Position numbers and translations under genes: made by a program. From Mangrovimonas yunxiaonensis (lineage in GTDB: Bacteria; Bacteroidota; Bacteroidia; Flavobacteriales; Flavobacteriaceae), in the NCBI RefSeq assembly GCF_000733475.1, contig NZ_JPFK01000003.1:1-64000 (forward strand): a DNA stretch of 64,000 bases, read 5' to 3'. This document shows, in pieces, positions 9,331 to 18,127 of the stretch. Numbering within the stretch: the stretch's first letter is position 1; the number at the start of each line of letters is the position of its first letter. The notes under the pieces are model-generated. The model had not been told where the DNA came from and did no database searches. It saw only the letters and a list, made by a program, of their open reading frames with translations.

Positions 9331-11826
9331 CTATAATTTTATGTTTTTTAATCGTAAAGCATTGGTTATAACCGAAACCGAGCTAAAGCTCATGGCCAAG
9401 GCCGCTATCATTGGAGACAATAAAATCCCGAAGAAAGGAAATAGCACTCCTGCCGCTACCGGCACGCCCAAAGCGTTGTAAACAAGTGCAAAAAATAGGT
9501 TTTGTTTAATGTTTTTCATCACAGCGCCACTTAGTCTCTTAGCCTTTACAATACCGTGCAAATCGCCTTTTACCAGAGTTATCATGGCGCTCTCTATAGC
9601 AACATCGGTACCGGTTCCCATGGCAATTCCCACATCACTTTTGGCTAGTGCTGGGGCATCGTTAATACCATCGCCAGCCATGGCTACTACTTCGTTTTTG
9701 GCTTGTAGTCTTTCCACTTCTTTTAGCTTATCTTCGGGAAGCATGCCAGCCTTGAAATCTGCCAGATTTAGTTCGGATGCTACGGCTTGAGCTGTATCGT
9801 GATTGTCGCCCGTAAGCATGATTACTCCTACACCTTGATCCTGAAGTGCTTTAATGGCTTTTTTGCTCGTTGCTTTAATTTTATCACCTATTGCCACATA
9901 CCCCACAACAATTTCATCTACTGATAAAAAGGAAACGGTCTTGCCTTGTTGCTGATATTTCTTGGCTTCGGTTTGCATTTCGGGTGTTATTTTGGCCTTG
10001 GCATGCGCCATCATTTCCGTATTGCCCAAAGCTACTGGCTTGGTGTTTATAACTGCTGCGACACCCTTTCCTGTCACCGCCTTAAAACCTTGAGCGTTTT
10101 GCCCTTTTACCTGCTGCTCTTTACCATAACGAACAACAGCTTCGGCCAAAGGGTGCTCGCTATTTGCGTTTAACGACACCATATATTCCAACACCTCCTT
10201 ATCGTTAAAATGGCTATTGAATGCTCCAACTTTTTCCACCGTTGGCTTGCCCTCGGTAAGAGTACCCGTTTTATCTACAATTAAAGTTGTTACTTTATCC
10301 ATGCGCTCCAGAGCTTCGGCATTTTTTATCAAAATACCATTCTGGGCACCTTTTCCAACCCCAACCATAACAGACATAGGGGTTGCCAAGCCTAAAGCAC
10401 AGGGGCAGGCAATAATTAATACAGCAATGGCATTTACCAGAGCATACACGTACGCTGGTTCTGGCCCCCAAATAGCCCAAACACCAAAAGTTAATATGGA
10501 AACCCCAACTACAATGGGTACAAAGTACGCCGATATTTTATCGGCTAGTTTTTGAATGGGCGCCCGACTTCTGCTGGCTTCATTCACCATATGGATAATT
10601 TGGGACAGCAAGGTATCGCTGCCTATCTTTTCGGCTTTCATTAAGAATGCTTGGTTGCCATTAATGGTCCCACTACTAACCTTATCGCCTATTGATTTGT
10701 CTACTGGAATGGGCTCGCCCGTAATCATCGACTCGTCTATACTAGCGGTGCCTTGGGTGATAACACCATCTACGGGAATTTTATCGCCAGGCTTTACTTT
10801 TAGAATGTCGTGTAACACAATACTGTCTATGCTAACCTCTACATCTTCGCCATCAACCACTTTTACAGCTTTACTGGGCGCTAATTTTAACAACTCCTTT
10901 ACTGCCGAATTGGTTTTACTATGCGCACGCGCCTCTAACAGTTGGCCTAGTAATACTAAGGTTAAAATAACCGTTGCCGCTTCGAAATACACATGTACAG
11001 CCCCCGATTCGGTTTTAAACTGTGCCGGAAACACGTTGGGAAACAACATACCAACCACGCTAAACAACCAAGCCACACCTGCCCCTATACCGATAAGAGT
11101 AAACATGTTAAGGTTGCCTGTTTTAATGCTTTTGTAGGCCCGCTCGAAAAACATCCAAGTGGCATAGAATACTACGGGAATGGACAACGCAAATTGTATC
11201 CAGTTCCAATATTTTTGCTCTAAAACAGCATACAAAGGGTTGTTGTTAAGCATTTCGCTCATGGCAATTATAAAAATGGGCAACGTAAATGCCATGGCCA
11301 ACCAGAATTTTTTTAGCAGCTTTTTATAGGTTTTTTCTTCTGCCGAAAGGTTTGCTTTGGGCACCAAATCCATCCCGCAAATCGGACAAGAACCCGCCTC
11401 GTCCTTTACAACCTCCGGATGCATGGGACAGGTCCACTCTTGCCCTGTACCTGAGCCTATTTTTTGCTCTTCTACCAAATCCATTCCGCAAACGGGGCAA
11501 TCGCCTGGTTTGTTATAGGTTTTATCGCCTTCGCAGTGCATGGGGCAATAAAATGTGCCTGTTCCCATGCCTTTTGGTTTTTCTTTTTTCTCTTCCTTTA
11601 TCTGGTGGCGCGCTTCTAACTTGTGAATGCTATACCGCCCGCCATCATTTTTCAGTGCGTCCTGAAAAACTTCAATGGGTAAATGTTTATCCATTTCAAT
11701 GGTCGCTTCGGCCTTTTTTAAATCGACCGTTGCCTTTAAAACGCCTGCAACCTTAGACAGCGTTTCTTCAACGTGGCTGCGGCATCCGTTACAGGTCATT
11801 CCGTGTATGTGATAGGTGTGTTTCAT
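9331..11826 (-). CDS. copA: Copper-translocating P-type ATPase CopA
   Basis: A P1B ATPase that exports Cu(I) from the cytoplasm. The 831-residue protein has an N-terminal HMA domain (GMTCNGC, residues 9-15) and two successive heavy-metal-binding domains at 91-119 and 130-157 (each CPMH...CP[VI]CGMDL). The membrane region carries the CPC motif (about residue 475). The other marks are an actuator motif TGEP, the phosphorylation site DKTGTLTEG (about 518), an HP motif (SEHPLAEA) and GDGINDAPAL (about 720). All catalytic residues appear intact. It sits between the HMA-AraC regulator and cusB. The 75-base upstream gap holds a palindrome at 11864-11883, so it may have its own regulated promoter. 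Confidence 0.96.
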   Translation of the reverse strand: MKHTYHIHGMTCNGCRSHVEETLSKVAGVLKATVDLKKAEATIEMDKHLPIEVFQDALKNDGGRYSIHKLEARHQIKEEKKEKPKGMGTGTFYCPMHCEGDKTYNKPGDCPVCGMDLVEEQKIGSGTGQEWTCPMHPEVVKDEAGSCPICGMDLVPKANLSAEEKTYKKLLKKFWLAMAFTLPIFIIAMSEMLNNNPLYAVLEQKYWNWIQFALSIPVVFYATWMFFERAYKSIKTGNLNMFTLIGIGAGVAWLFSVVGMLFPNVFPAQFKTESGAVHVYFEAATVILTLVLLGQLLEARAHSKTNSAVKELLKLAPSKAVKVVDGEDVEVSIDSIVLHDILKVKPGDKIPVDGVITQGTASIDESMITGEPIPVDKSIGDKVSSGTINGNQAFLMKAEKIGSDTLLSQIIHMVNEASRSRAPIQKLADKISAYFVPIVVGVSILTFGVWAIWGPEPAYVYALVNAIAVLIIACPCALGLATPMSVMVGVGKGAQNGILIKNAEALERMDKVTTLIVDKTGTLTEGKPTVEKVGAFNSHFNDKEVLEYMVSLNANSEHPLAEAVVRYGKEQQVKGQNAQGFKAVTGKGVAAVINTKPVALGNTEMMAHAKAKITPEMQTEAKKYQQQGKTVSFLSVDEIVVGYVAIGDKIKATSKKAIKALQDQGVGVIMLTGDNHDTAQAVASELNLADFKAGMLPEDKLKEVERLQAKNEVVAMAGDGINDAPALAKSDVGIAMGTGTDVAIESAMITLVKGDLHGIVKAKRLSGAVMKNIKQNLFFALVYNALGVPVAAGVLFPFFGILLSPMIAALAMSFSSVSVITNALRLKNIKL

Positions 11827-11851
11827 GATGTTTTCTTTTTAAATTAACCCT

Positions 11852-11859
11852 CTAAACTA
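11852..11859 (-). promoter_or_regulatory. Possible -7 box of copA
   Basis: Minus-strand TAGTTTAG matches TAnnTTTG at all but one informative base and lies 26 bases upstream of the copA ATG. The palindrome at 11864-11883 covers the -33 region relative to this box, the usual place for an activator. Weak on its own. Confidence 0.3.
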
Positions 11860-11863
11860 CTGC

Positions 11864-11883
11864 AAAACGCCAGGTGTCGTTTT
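11864..11883. promoter_or_regulatory. Candidate metal-regulator operator upstream of copA
   Basis: A 20-base imperfect palindrome (8 of 10 symmetric pairs; arms AAAACG and CGTTTT). On the minus strand it agrees at 15 of 20 positions with the palindrome at 17589-17608 upstream of cusA, including a shared ACACCTG core. It lies 37 bases upstream of the copA ATG. The obvious candidate binder is the HMA-AraC protein encoded next door; this is inference. Confidence 0.45.
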
Positions 11884-11901
11884 TCTAATTCTGGTTAATT
11901 T

Positions 11902-12459
11902 TTATACAATTTTATCCAGTCCTTTTCTGTCGCTTTCTTGCAACTTTTTATAGGCTGTCATCGACATTCCGGTTATACTTTTAAACTGTTTTGCCAAATG
12001 ACTGCTGCTCTTATAATTAAGGCTGTATGCTATTTCTGAAAAATTTAATTGCTTTAACTGAATGTATTCTTTTACCTTTTCTATTTTTAAATTAATTAAG
12101 TACTTCTCTAAAGTTATTCCTTCTAACTGGCTAAATGTTTTGCTGAGAAAAGAATAATGCTTTCCTAAATCTTCGGCGATTTTTGAAAGGATAAAATCGG
12201 CATCTCCTTTATCCATCTGTTTAATTAACGCCAGTTTCATTTTTTCTACCAACACATCGGCTTCTTCCTGTATCAATTCAAAACCTATTGCTTGCAAAGC
12301 CGTTTTTAGCCTGATATCGTCTTTCTTTGAAGCGTCTTTTACAACCACCTCTCCCAAAGCTACCGATTGCACCTTAAAGCCTTCGGTTTTTAACAACTCT
12401 AGAACAGTTGTTTTACACCGATCGCAAACCATATTTTTAATCAATAATGTACGTTCCAT
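11902..12459 (-). CDS. HMA domain-AraC fusion transcriptional regulator
   Basis: A 185-residue protein joining two domains. Residues 1 to about 70 are an HMA-like ferredoxin fold with MVCDRC (residues 10-15), the MxCxxC copper-binding loop. Residues about 85-175 are an AraC/XylS DNA-binding domain with two helix-turn-helix units (SEIAYSLNYKSSSHLAKQFKSITG is the second, with the FK..TG signature). No cupin or other AraC sensor domain is present. It sits between the outer-membrane factor gene (two bases upstream) and copA. I infer a one-component Cu(I)/Ag(I) sensor that binds metal through the HMA loop and controls the surrounding genes. The domain calls are solid; the sensing role is inferred. 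Confidence 0.85.
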   Translation of the reverse strand: MERTLLIKNMVCDRCKTTVLELLKTEGFKVQSVALGEVVVKDASKKDDIRLKTALQAIGFELIQEEADVLVEKMKLALIKQMDKGDADFILSKIAEDLGKHYSFLSKTFSQLEGITLEKYLINLKIEKVKEYIQLKQLNFSEIAYSLNYKSSSHLAKQFKSITGMSMTAYKKLQESDRKGLDKIV

Positions 12460-12461
12460 GT

Positions 12462-13682
12462 TTATTGAATTAAATAATTGATGATTGCACTTTGCTCATA
12501 ATAGGCTTTTACCGCTTCAATTTGATTGATTTGAAACTTCAATTGCAGCTCTTGAATATCCAGAACGTCGTTAAAATCAATCGTTCCTGTTTCGTAGGTT
12601 TTAACAAGTATACGCTCTGCATCTTGGGTTTGCTTTAAATTATCGGCCTGCGCATAATATGTAATGCGCGCTTGGTTGCGTTGCGAAACTGCTTTTGACA
12701 AATCGGCCCTTAACCCGTTTAGGCGGGCTTCTTTTTGAAACTGAAGCTCTTGTTTACGCCACTGGTTCTGTTTGGTTTGCGACTTATATTTTTTATTAAA
12801 AATAGGGATAGAAACCGATAGCATGGGCATGACCATATCTTTATACGAACTGGTAATCATTGGGCTGTCTTCTTGGTTAATGTAGCCAACCCCAACCCCT
12901 AGCATGGGGCCACTTTCTTTTTGGTTTAATGCTTCGGCTTGCTCGATAGACCGATACAGTTTATCATACCTAAGAAGCTCTGGGTTTAAAGCCAACGAAT
13001 CGTAATGGACAACCGCATCTGTTTTAGGCATTTCCATAACGGGTACCACAGTCACCTCGCTATCATAATCCCTATTCAACAAACTGTTTAGTGCTGCTTG
13101 TATGCCTTTATCCTGCTGCATTAAAACCGCTTTTTTTTCCTGCAATTCGTTCTGCCTTACCTGCAACCGCAACACATCTACCGCCGATGCCTTTCCAACT
13201 TCTACAGCCGTAAGTGCAAGCGTTTCATAAGACTGTAAAAGGCTCATGTTTTTATCCAGCACCTGCTGTTTCGCCCTAATGTTATAAAGCTGGTAATACC
13301 GTTGGGCAACAGCAAGTACAAGTTTGCGCTTTGCTAGGGCAACCTCGACGTATTGCGCATCGGCCATTGAAGTTACATAATTTTCCCGCGCCGTTATGGT
13401 ACCAAACCAAGGTAACATTTGCATGACAGAAACCCGATAACGTTCCATGGGCATTTCCATTTCTGGAGATACTGCCATAACACTAAAATTGAATTCGGTA
13501 TTGGGCAACGTATTAACTTCGTTTACTTTCTCTGAAGCAATTTTATATTGAACATCGACCTTTTGAATCTCGGGGTTGTTGCTCAAGGCCTCTTGAATGT
13601 ACCCTTCCAACTCTTGCGCATGCCCTTGAATCGCAAAAAAGAAAGATGCCAAAAACCAGCCTGTTTTTATATAGGTTTTCAT
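12462..13682 (-). CDS. TolC/CusC-family outer-membrane efflux protein
   Basis: A 406-residue protein with a signal peptide (about 1-22, ending HAQ) and the helical repeat pattern of TolC-type channels: a first half with long heptad-like helices and a matching second half. It would form the outer-membrane exit duct of the CusCBA-type pump. It has no lipobox, unlike E. coli CusC. Position between cusA (five bases upstream) and the HMA-AraC gene (two bases downstream) indicates one transcript. It contains Met-rich patches (EMEMPMERYR) plausible for copper contact. A more specific name is not justified. Confidence 0.9.
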   Translation of the reverse strand: MKTYIKTGWFLASFFFAIQGHAQELEGYIQEALSNNPEIQKVDVQYKIASEKVNEVNTLPNTEFNFSVMAVSPEMEMPMERYRVSVMQMLPWFGTITARENYVTSMADAQYVEVALAKRKLVLAVAQRYYQLYNIRAKQQVLDKNMSLLQSYETLALTAVEVGKASAVDVLRLQVRQNELQEKKAVLMQQDKGIQAALNSLLNRDYDSEVTVVPVMEMPKTDAVVHYDSLALNPELLRYDKLYRSIEQAEALNQKESGPMLGVGVGYINQEDSPMITSSYKDMVMPMLSVSIPIFNKKYKSQTKQNQWRKQELQFQKEARLNGLRADLSKAVSQRNQARITYYAQADNLKQTQDAERILVKTYETGTIDFNDVLDIQELQLKFQINQIEAVKAYYEQSAIINYLIQ

Positions 13683-13687
13683 CTGTT

Positions 13688-16600
13688 TTATTTTATTTTT
13701 TTCACTTTTAATTCTGCTTTCCAGCTATACAGTACCGGCACCACAAATAACGTTATGAGCGCGATAAGCATGCCGCCAAAACTTGGTATGGCCATTGGGA
13801 TCATGATGTCGCTCCCTCGTCCGGTAGATGTTAATATGGGCAACAGCGCCAAGATGGTCGTTGCCGTAGTCATTAAACACGGACGGATGCGTTTTTCACC
13901 GGCTTCGACCACAGAAGCTCTAATGTCTTGTTCCGTTTGAGGTATGTTTTTATTAAACGTCTGGGTTAAGTAGGTCGCCATAACAACGCCATCATCGGTT
14001 GCAATTCCAAAAAGGGCAATAAACCCTACCCAGACAGCAACACTTAAATTAATGGGATGTATTTGAAACAAGTCCCTAAGATTTTCCCCAAAAAAGCCCA
14101 CATTTAAAAACCATTCTTGTCCATATAGCCAAATCATTAAAAACCCGCCGGCAAAAGCAACAGCAATGCCCGTAAACACCATTAACGAAGTGCTTACCGA
14201 ACGAAACTGGAAATAGAGGATTAAGAAAATAATCAGTAAGGCTAAGGGCACTACCACCGACAAGGTTTTTTCTGCGCGCAACTGGTTTTCATAGCTTCCT
14301 GTAAACTGATAACTTACTCCCTTAGGAACCACTAATGCCCCAGAGGCTATGTGTTCATGAATTAGTGCTTGTGCATTTTCGATAACGCTCACTTCGGCAT
14401 AACCTTCCATTTTATCGAACAGCACATAGCCCACTAAAAAGGTGTCTTCACTTTTTATAACTTGCGGTCCTTGCTCATACCTAATGGTGGCCAATTCGCT
14501 TAATGGTACTGGGCTGCCATTTTCTACAGGCACATAAATTTTTTGCAAATCGGTTGGATTGGCACGCAATTCCCTTGGGTAGCGCACCCGTATACCATAG
14601 CGTTCCCGCCCTTCTACCGTTTGGGTTAATTCCATACCGCCAACGGCCACTTGAAGCACGTTTTGCACGGCTTCTATGGTAATGCCATAACGAGCCACTT
14701 TATTCCTATCGATGTCGATTAACAAATAGGGTTTTCCTACAATACGATCGGCAAAAACAGCTTCGGTCTTTACACCTTCGGCTTGTTTTAGCAGGTCTTC
14801 CAACTGCATTCCAAAAGCTTCAATCTGTTTTAAATCCTGCCCTTTAACCTTAATACCCATTGGCGCACGCATTCCTGTTTGCAGCATGACCAATCGGGTT
14901 TCTATGGGTTGAAGCTTAGGGGCAGAAGTGACGCCTGGTAATTTGGTTACCTTTACGATTTCGTTCCAAATATCGTCGGGCGATTTGATCTCCGGGCGCC
15001 AATTGCGATAAAATTCGCCGTCATCATCTGGAATAAGCTGTTCTTTTGCATTGATGGCTTGCCACGCTTGGTACTGATTGGCCCGCAATGCCTGCCCGTT
15101 TTTTAAGACATACTCTCCATTATCATTTACTTTGTAGCGTTGCCGCTCGCCATGTGCATTAAGCATATACTCGGGTTTGTACTGAATAACATTCTCGTAC
15201 ATGGACAACGGTGCCGGATCTAGAGCCGATTCGGTACGGCCCGCTTTTCCTACCACGGTTTCAATTTCCGGAATGTTGGCAACGGCCATATCCAATTGCT
15301 TTAGCACCCGCTTGTTCTCTTCAATGCCCGAGTGTGGCATAGACGTTGGCATGAGCAAAAAGGAACCTTCGTTTAACGAGGGCATAAACTCCTTGCCCGT
15401 ATGTTTCATAATAAAAAACCCTGCAACTACAATGGCTGTCGGCACAGATAGGAACAGTAATTTATTGTTTAAACACCAATTTAAAATACGGGTGTAAAAC
15501 CTAATGAACAAGGAAAAAACGCCTAATAGGCCAAAACAGATGACTCCAACAAAAACCAAGTTCCAAAAAAGGCTTTTGTCTACTCCTAATGGGCGCCAAT
15601 ATTCGGCCAATAAAAACACAATGGCCGCTGCCGAAATAATAATATTTATTGTATTTACAGAAATGGCACCCCTGAAAAACGGGAGTGAAACACGAAACGC
15701 ATCCTTTTGAAAATACAAACTTAAGAGGGCAACCCCTGCAAAAGCCATCATTATAATGCCTAACCCATTACCATAGAAAAGCGCAACCACACCCAGTGCC
15801 ATTAACCCCACATGTAACACATATTTTATAGGCGTTTTAACGGATTTTTTTCCGAATAAAAAGGCGGCAAAAGGTGGGATTAAAAACAAGGCCACAATAA
15901 TTGAAGCCGTTAAAGCGAAGGTTTTGGTAAACGCCAATGGGCGGAACAGTTTTCCTTCGGCCCCAATCATGGTAAATACAGGGATAAAACTGATAATGGT
16001 TGTCATTACCGCGGTAACAATAGCCCCAGACACTTCTGCCGTAGCGTTGTAAACAACCTGATTGATTGGTAACTTGCCATACTGAGTTTTGCTCGGCATC
16101 TTTCTTTGAGATGCCTCATCACTTGCTCCTTGTTCTCTCGGGATGATCTGATTATTATCATCCAAATGCCTGATGATATTTTCTGAGAGAATAACCCCCA
16201 CATCGACCATGGTTCCTATTGCAATGGCAATTCCCGAAAGGGCTACAATATTGGCATCTACCCCAAAGAGTTTCATGGCAATAAATACCATTAACACTGC
16301 TACTGGTAACAAGCCAGAAATTAGTACCGATGCCCTTAAATTAAACACCATAACAATAATAACCAAAATGGTGATTAATATCTCTAAGGTTAACGCCTCG
16401 TTTAGGGTGCCTAAGGTTTCTTGAATAAGCTCGGTTCTATCGTAAAAAGGCACTATGGTAAGTTGTGAGGTTCTTCCATCGGCCAATACTTTTGAGGGCA
16501 ATCCTGCACTCAGCTCGTTAATTTTATCCTTAACGTTGTTAATAACCTCCATGGGGTTTGCCCCATAGCGCGCTACAACCACCCCGCCAACAACTTCGGC

Positions 16601-17491
16601 GCCTTCTTTGTCTAAAATCCCCCTACGTGCGGCAGGCCCTAGCGATACCTTGGCGATGTCTGAGATTTTGATTGCCGTAAACGTTTCTGAAGCCACTAAA
16701 GCATTCTCGATGTCGGCTATGGATTTTACATACCCCAAACCGCGCACCAAATATTCGGCTTGGTTGATTTCTAAGGTTTGGGCACCAACATCCCTATTGC
16801 TCTCTTTTACAGCTTTAACCACTTGGTTTAGCCCAATATTATATTGGCGCATTAGTTCTGGGTTAACATCGATTTGGTATTCCTGAACATACCCCCCAAT
16901 AGACGCCACTTCGGATACCCCGCTTGCTGCCGACAAGGCATATTTCACATAAAAATCCTGAATACTCCTTAGTTCGTGAAGGTCCCAACCACCTGTTACC
17001 TGGCCTTTTTCGTCGCGCCCTTCTAAGGTGTACCAATATATTTGGCCTAGTCCTGTTGCATCGGGGCCTAAAGCGGGGTTAACACCATCGGGCAACAGAC
17101 CACTTGGCAAGGCGTTGAGTTTTTCGAGAATGCGACTGCGGCTCCAGTAAAACTCCACATCCTCCTCAAAAATGATGTAGATACTAGAGAAGCCAAACAT
17201 AGAAGAGCTGCGTATGGTTTTCACCCCAGGAATTCCTAAAAGCGTGGTGGTTAACGGATAGGTGATCTGATCTTCGATATCTTGGGGAGACCGGCCGTTC
17301 CACTTGGTAAATACAATTTGTTGGTTCTCGCCAATGTCGGGAATGGCATCGACCGCCACAGGGTTGCTAGGCAAAAATCCGGTATCCCAATTAAAAGGGG
17401 CGTTTACGGTTCCCCAACCGATAAAAAACAGCAGCAGCAAAACTGCTACAAGTTTGTTTTCTATTAAAAATTTGATGCTTTTGTTTAGCAT
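13688..17491 (-). CDS. cusA: CusA/CzcA-family heavy-metal RND efflux pump
   Basis: The inner-membrane proton-driven pump of the copper/silver export complex. The 1267-residue protein shows HME-RND features: GTMVDVGVILSENI in the membrane region (proton relay), FLLMPTSMPHSG after the central helices, and GIATDDGVVMATY near the C-terminus. It is about 220 residues longer than E. coli CusA. The extra length is mainly a block of hydrophobic helices at about 550-680 and a charged periplasmic insert at about 770-840. A longer frame begins at 17542; I chose the ATG at 17489-17491 (MLNKSIKFLIENKL), which gives the normal N-terminus. It is followed five bases later by the TolC-type gene. Confidence 0.93.
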   Translation of the reverse strand: MLNKSIKFLIENKLVAVLLLLFFIGWGTVNAPFNWDTGFLPSNPVAVDAIPDIGENQQIVFTKWNGRSPQDIEDQITYPLTTTLLGIPGVKTIRSSSMFGFSSIYIIFEEDVEFYWSRSRILEKLNALPSGLLPDGVNPALGPDATGLGQIYWYTLEGRDEKGQVTGGWDLHELRSIQDFYVKYALSAASGVSEVASIGGYVQEYQIDVNPELMRQYNIGLNQVVKAVKESNRDVGAQTLEINQAEYLVRGLGYVKSIADIENALVASETFTAIKISDIAKVSLGPAARRGILDKEGAEVVGGVVVARYGANPMEVINNVKDKINELSAGLPSKVLADGRTSQLTIVPFYDRTELIQETLGTLNEALTLEILITILVIIVMVFNLRASVLISGLLPVAVLMVFIAMKLFGVDANIVALSGIAIAIGTMVDVGVILSENIIRHLDDNNQIIPREQGASDEASQRKMPSKTQYGKLPINQVVYNATAEVSGAIVTAVMTTIISFIPVFTMIGAEGKLFRPLAFTKTFALTASIIVALFLIPPFAAFLFGKKSVKTPIKYVLHVGLMALGVVALFYGNGLGIIMMAFAGVALLSLYFQKDAFRVSLPFFRGAISVNTINIIISAAAIVFLLAEYWRPLGVDKSLFWNLVFVGVICFGLLGVFSLFIRFYTRILNWCLNNKLLFLSVPTAIVVAGFFIMKHTGKEFMPSLNEGSFLLMPTSMPHSGIEENKRVLKQLDMAVANIPEIETVVGKAGRTESALDPAPLSMYENVIQYKPEYMLNAHGERQRYKVNDNGEYVLKNGQALRANQYQAWQAINAKEQLIPDDDGEFYRNWRPEIKSPDDIWNEIVKVTKLPGVTSAPKLQPIETRLVMLQTGMRAPMGIKVKGQDLKQIEAFGMQLEDLLKQAEGVKTEAVFADRIVGKPYLLIDIDRNKVARYGITIEAVQNVLQVAVGGMELTQTVEGRERYGIRVRYPRELRANPTDLQKIYVPVENGSPVPLSELATIRYEQGPQVIKSEDTFLVGYVLFDKMEGYAEVSVIENAQALIHEHIASGALVVPKGVSYQFTGSYENQLRAEKTLSVVVPLALLIIFLILYFQFRSVSTSLMVFTGIAVAFAGGFLMIWLYGQEWFLNVGFFGENLRDLFQIHPINLSVAVWVGFIALFGIATDDGVVMATYLTQTFNKNIPQTEQDIRASVVEAGEKRIRPCLMTTATTILALLPILTSTGRGSDIMIPMAIPSFGGMLIALITLFVVPVLYSWKAELKVKKIK

Positions 17492-17588
17492 TGCTAAGTG
17501 TTTTAGTAGTGAGTACAAAGTATTGAACCTAATGTGTACCAATGCGTTTTGAGGTTATAACACATAACTTCAAAACACAAAAAGCCGC

Positions 17589-17608
17589 AACACAACACCT
17601 GTTGTATT
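17589..17608. promoter_or_regulatory. Candidate metal-regulator operator upstream of cusA
   Basis: A 20-base palindrome (8 of 10 symmetric pairs) whose core ACAACA-CC-TGTTGT is perfect around a two-base centre. It is 97 bases upstream of the cusA ATG and just past the stop of the HYC_CC_PP gene. It matches the site upstream of copA at 15 of 20 positions. It lacks the T-run expected of a terminator, so a protein-binding site is the better reading. Confidence 0.45.
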
Positions 17609-17625
17609 ACCGCCCATTACTAAAA

Positions 17626-18039
17626 TCAAATTAAATATGTCTCATCAAGCTTAAAAATGGGCTTGACGACGTGTGGAGGTTTGTACTGTTTGTAAGTAGA
17701 TGCCTTATTGTCTACATGCTCTAGAAGATTTAGATACGTATAAACAAACGACGTTATGAATACTTGCTGTTGAAAGGAAATTTTATCTATAGACAGCTGC
17801 AATTCGTCTTGACCATCGACCACCAACTGCTTATCGTCGCAGCAGTTTTTTTTGGTGATTTCGCAATCATTCGCCAAAGGTGTTTTCATGTCCATGCCAC
17901 AACCTTTGGCTTTTTGAAACACCGCTGTTTCTATCAGCATATCGCCACAATAATGCATGTTTACTGTAAATGACAATGTAGAGCACAGCACTACAAAAGC
18001 CATTACCATTGACATTATTTTATGAGATATTTGTTTCAT
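17626..18039 (-). CDS. HYC_CC_PP family secreted protein
   Basis: A 137-residue protein with an N-terminal signal (about 1-25) and the three short motifs that name this flavobacterial family: MHYCGDM early, KKNCCDDK in the middle, and PPHVV near the C-terminus. The Cys/His/Met residues would suit metal or redox binding, and the gene directly precedes the copper pump cluster. Family function is, to my knowledge, undefined, so a role in copper handling is only suggested by position. Its own -7 box (TATCTTTG on the minus strand, 18048-18055) lies only nine bases from the ATG, implying a very short leader. Confidence 0.8.
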   Translation of the reverse strand: MKQISHKIMSMVMAFVVLCSTLSFTVNMHYCGDMLIETAVFQKAKGCGMDMKTPLANDCEITKKNCCDDKQLVVDGQDELQLSIDKISFQQQVFITSFVYTYLNLLEHVDNKASTYKQYKPPHVVKPIFKLDETYLI

Positions 18040-18047
18040 ACCAAAAA

Positions 18048-18055
18048 CAAAGATA
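18048..18055 (-). promoter_or_regulatory. Candidate -7 box of the HYC_CC_PP gene
   Basis: Minus-strand TATCTTTG is a perfect TAnnTTTG. An inverted repeat TACAA-CCT-TTGTA lies further upstream at 18104-18116. It shares ACAA/TTGT arms with the cusA-upstream palindrome but at shorter spacing; relation to that operator is uncertain. Confidence 0.45.
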
Positions 18056-18127
18056 CAAAATTTAAAAAAACATTGGTTTTATTAACAAAAGTTTAGCCTG
18101 CGTTACAACCTTTGTAGTAATGCTTAA

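Noticed and set aside
10556-11137. 193-residue open frame on the plus strand opposite copA
   Set aside because: It is an antisense shadow of a strongly conserved gene, has no domain and no promoter. The same applies to other long opposite-strand frames over topA, groEL and purH.
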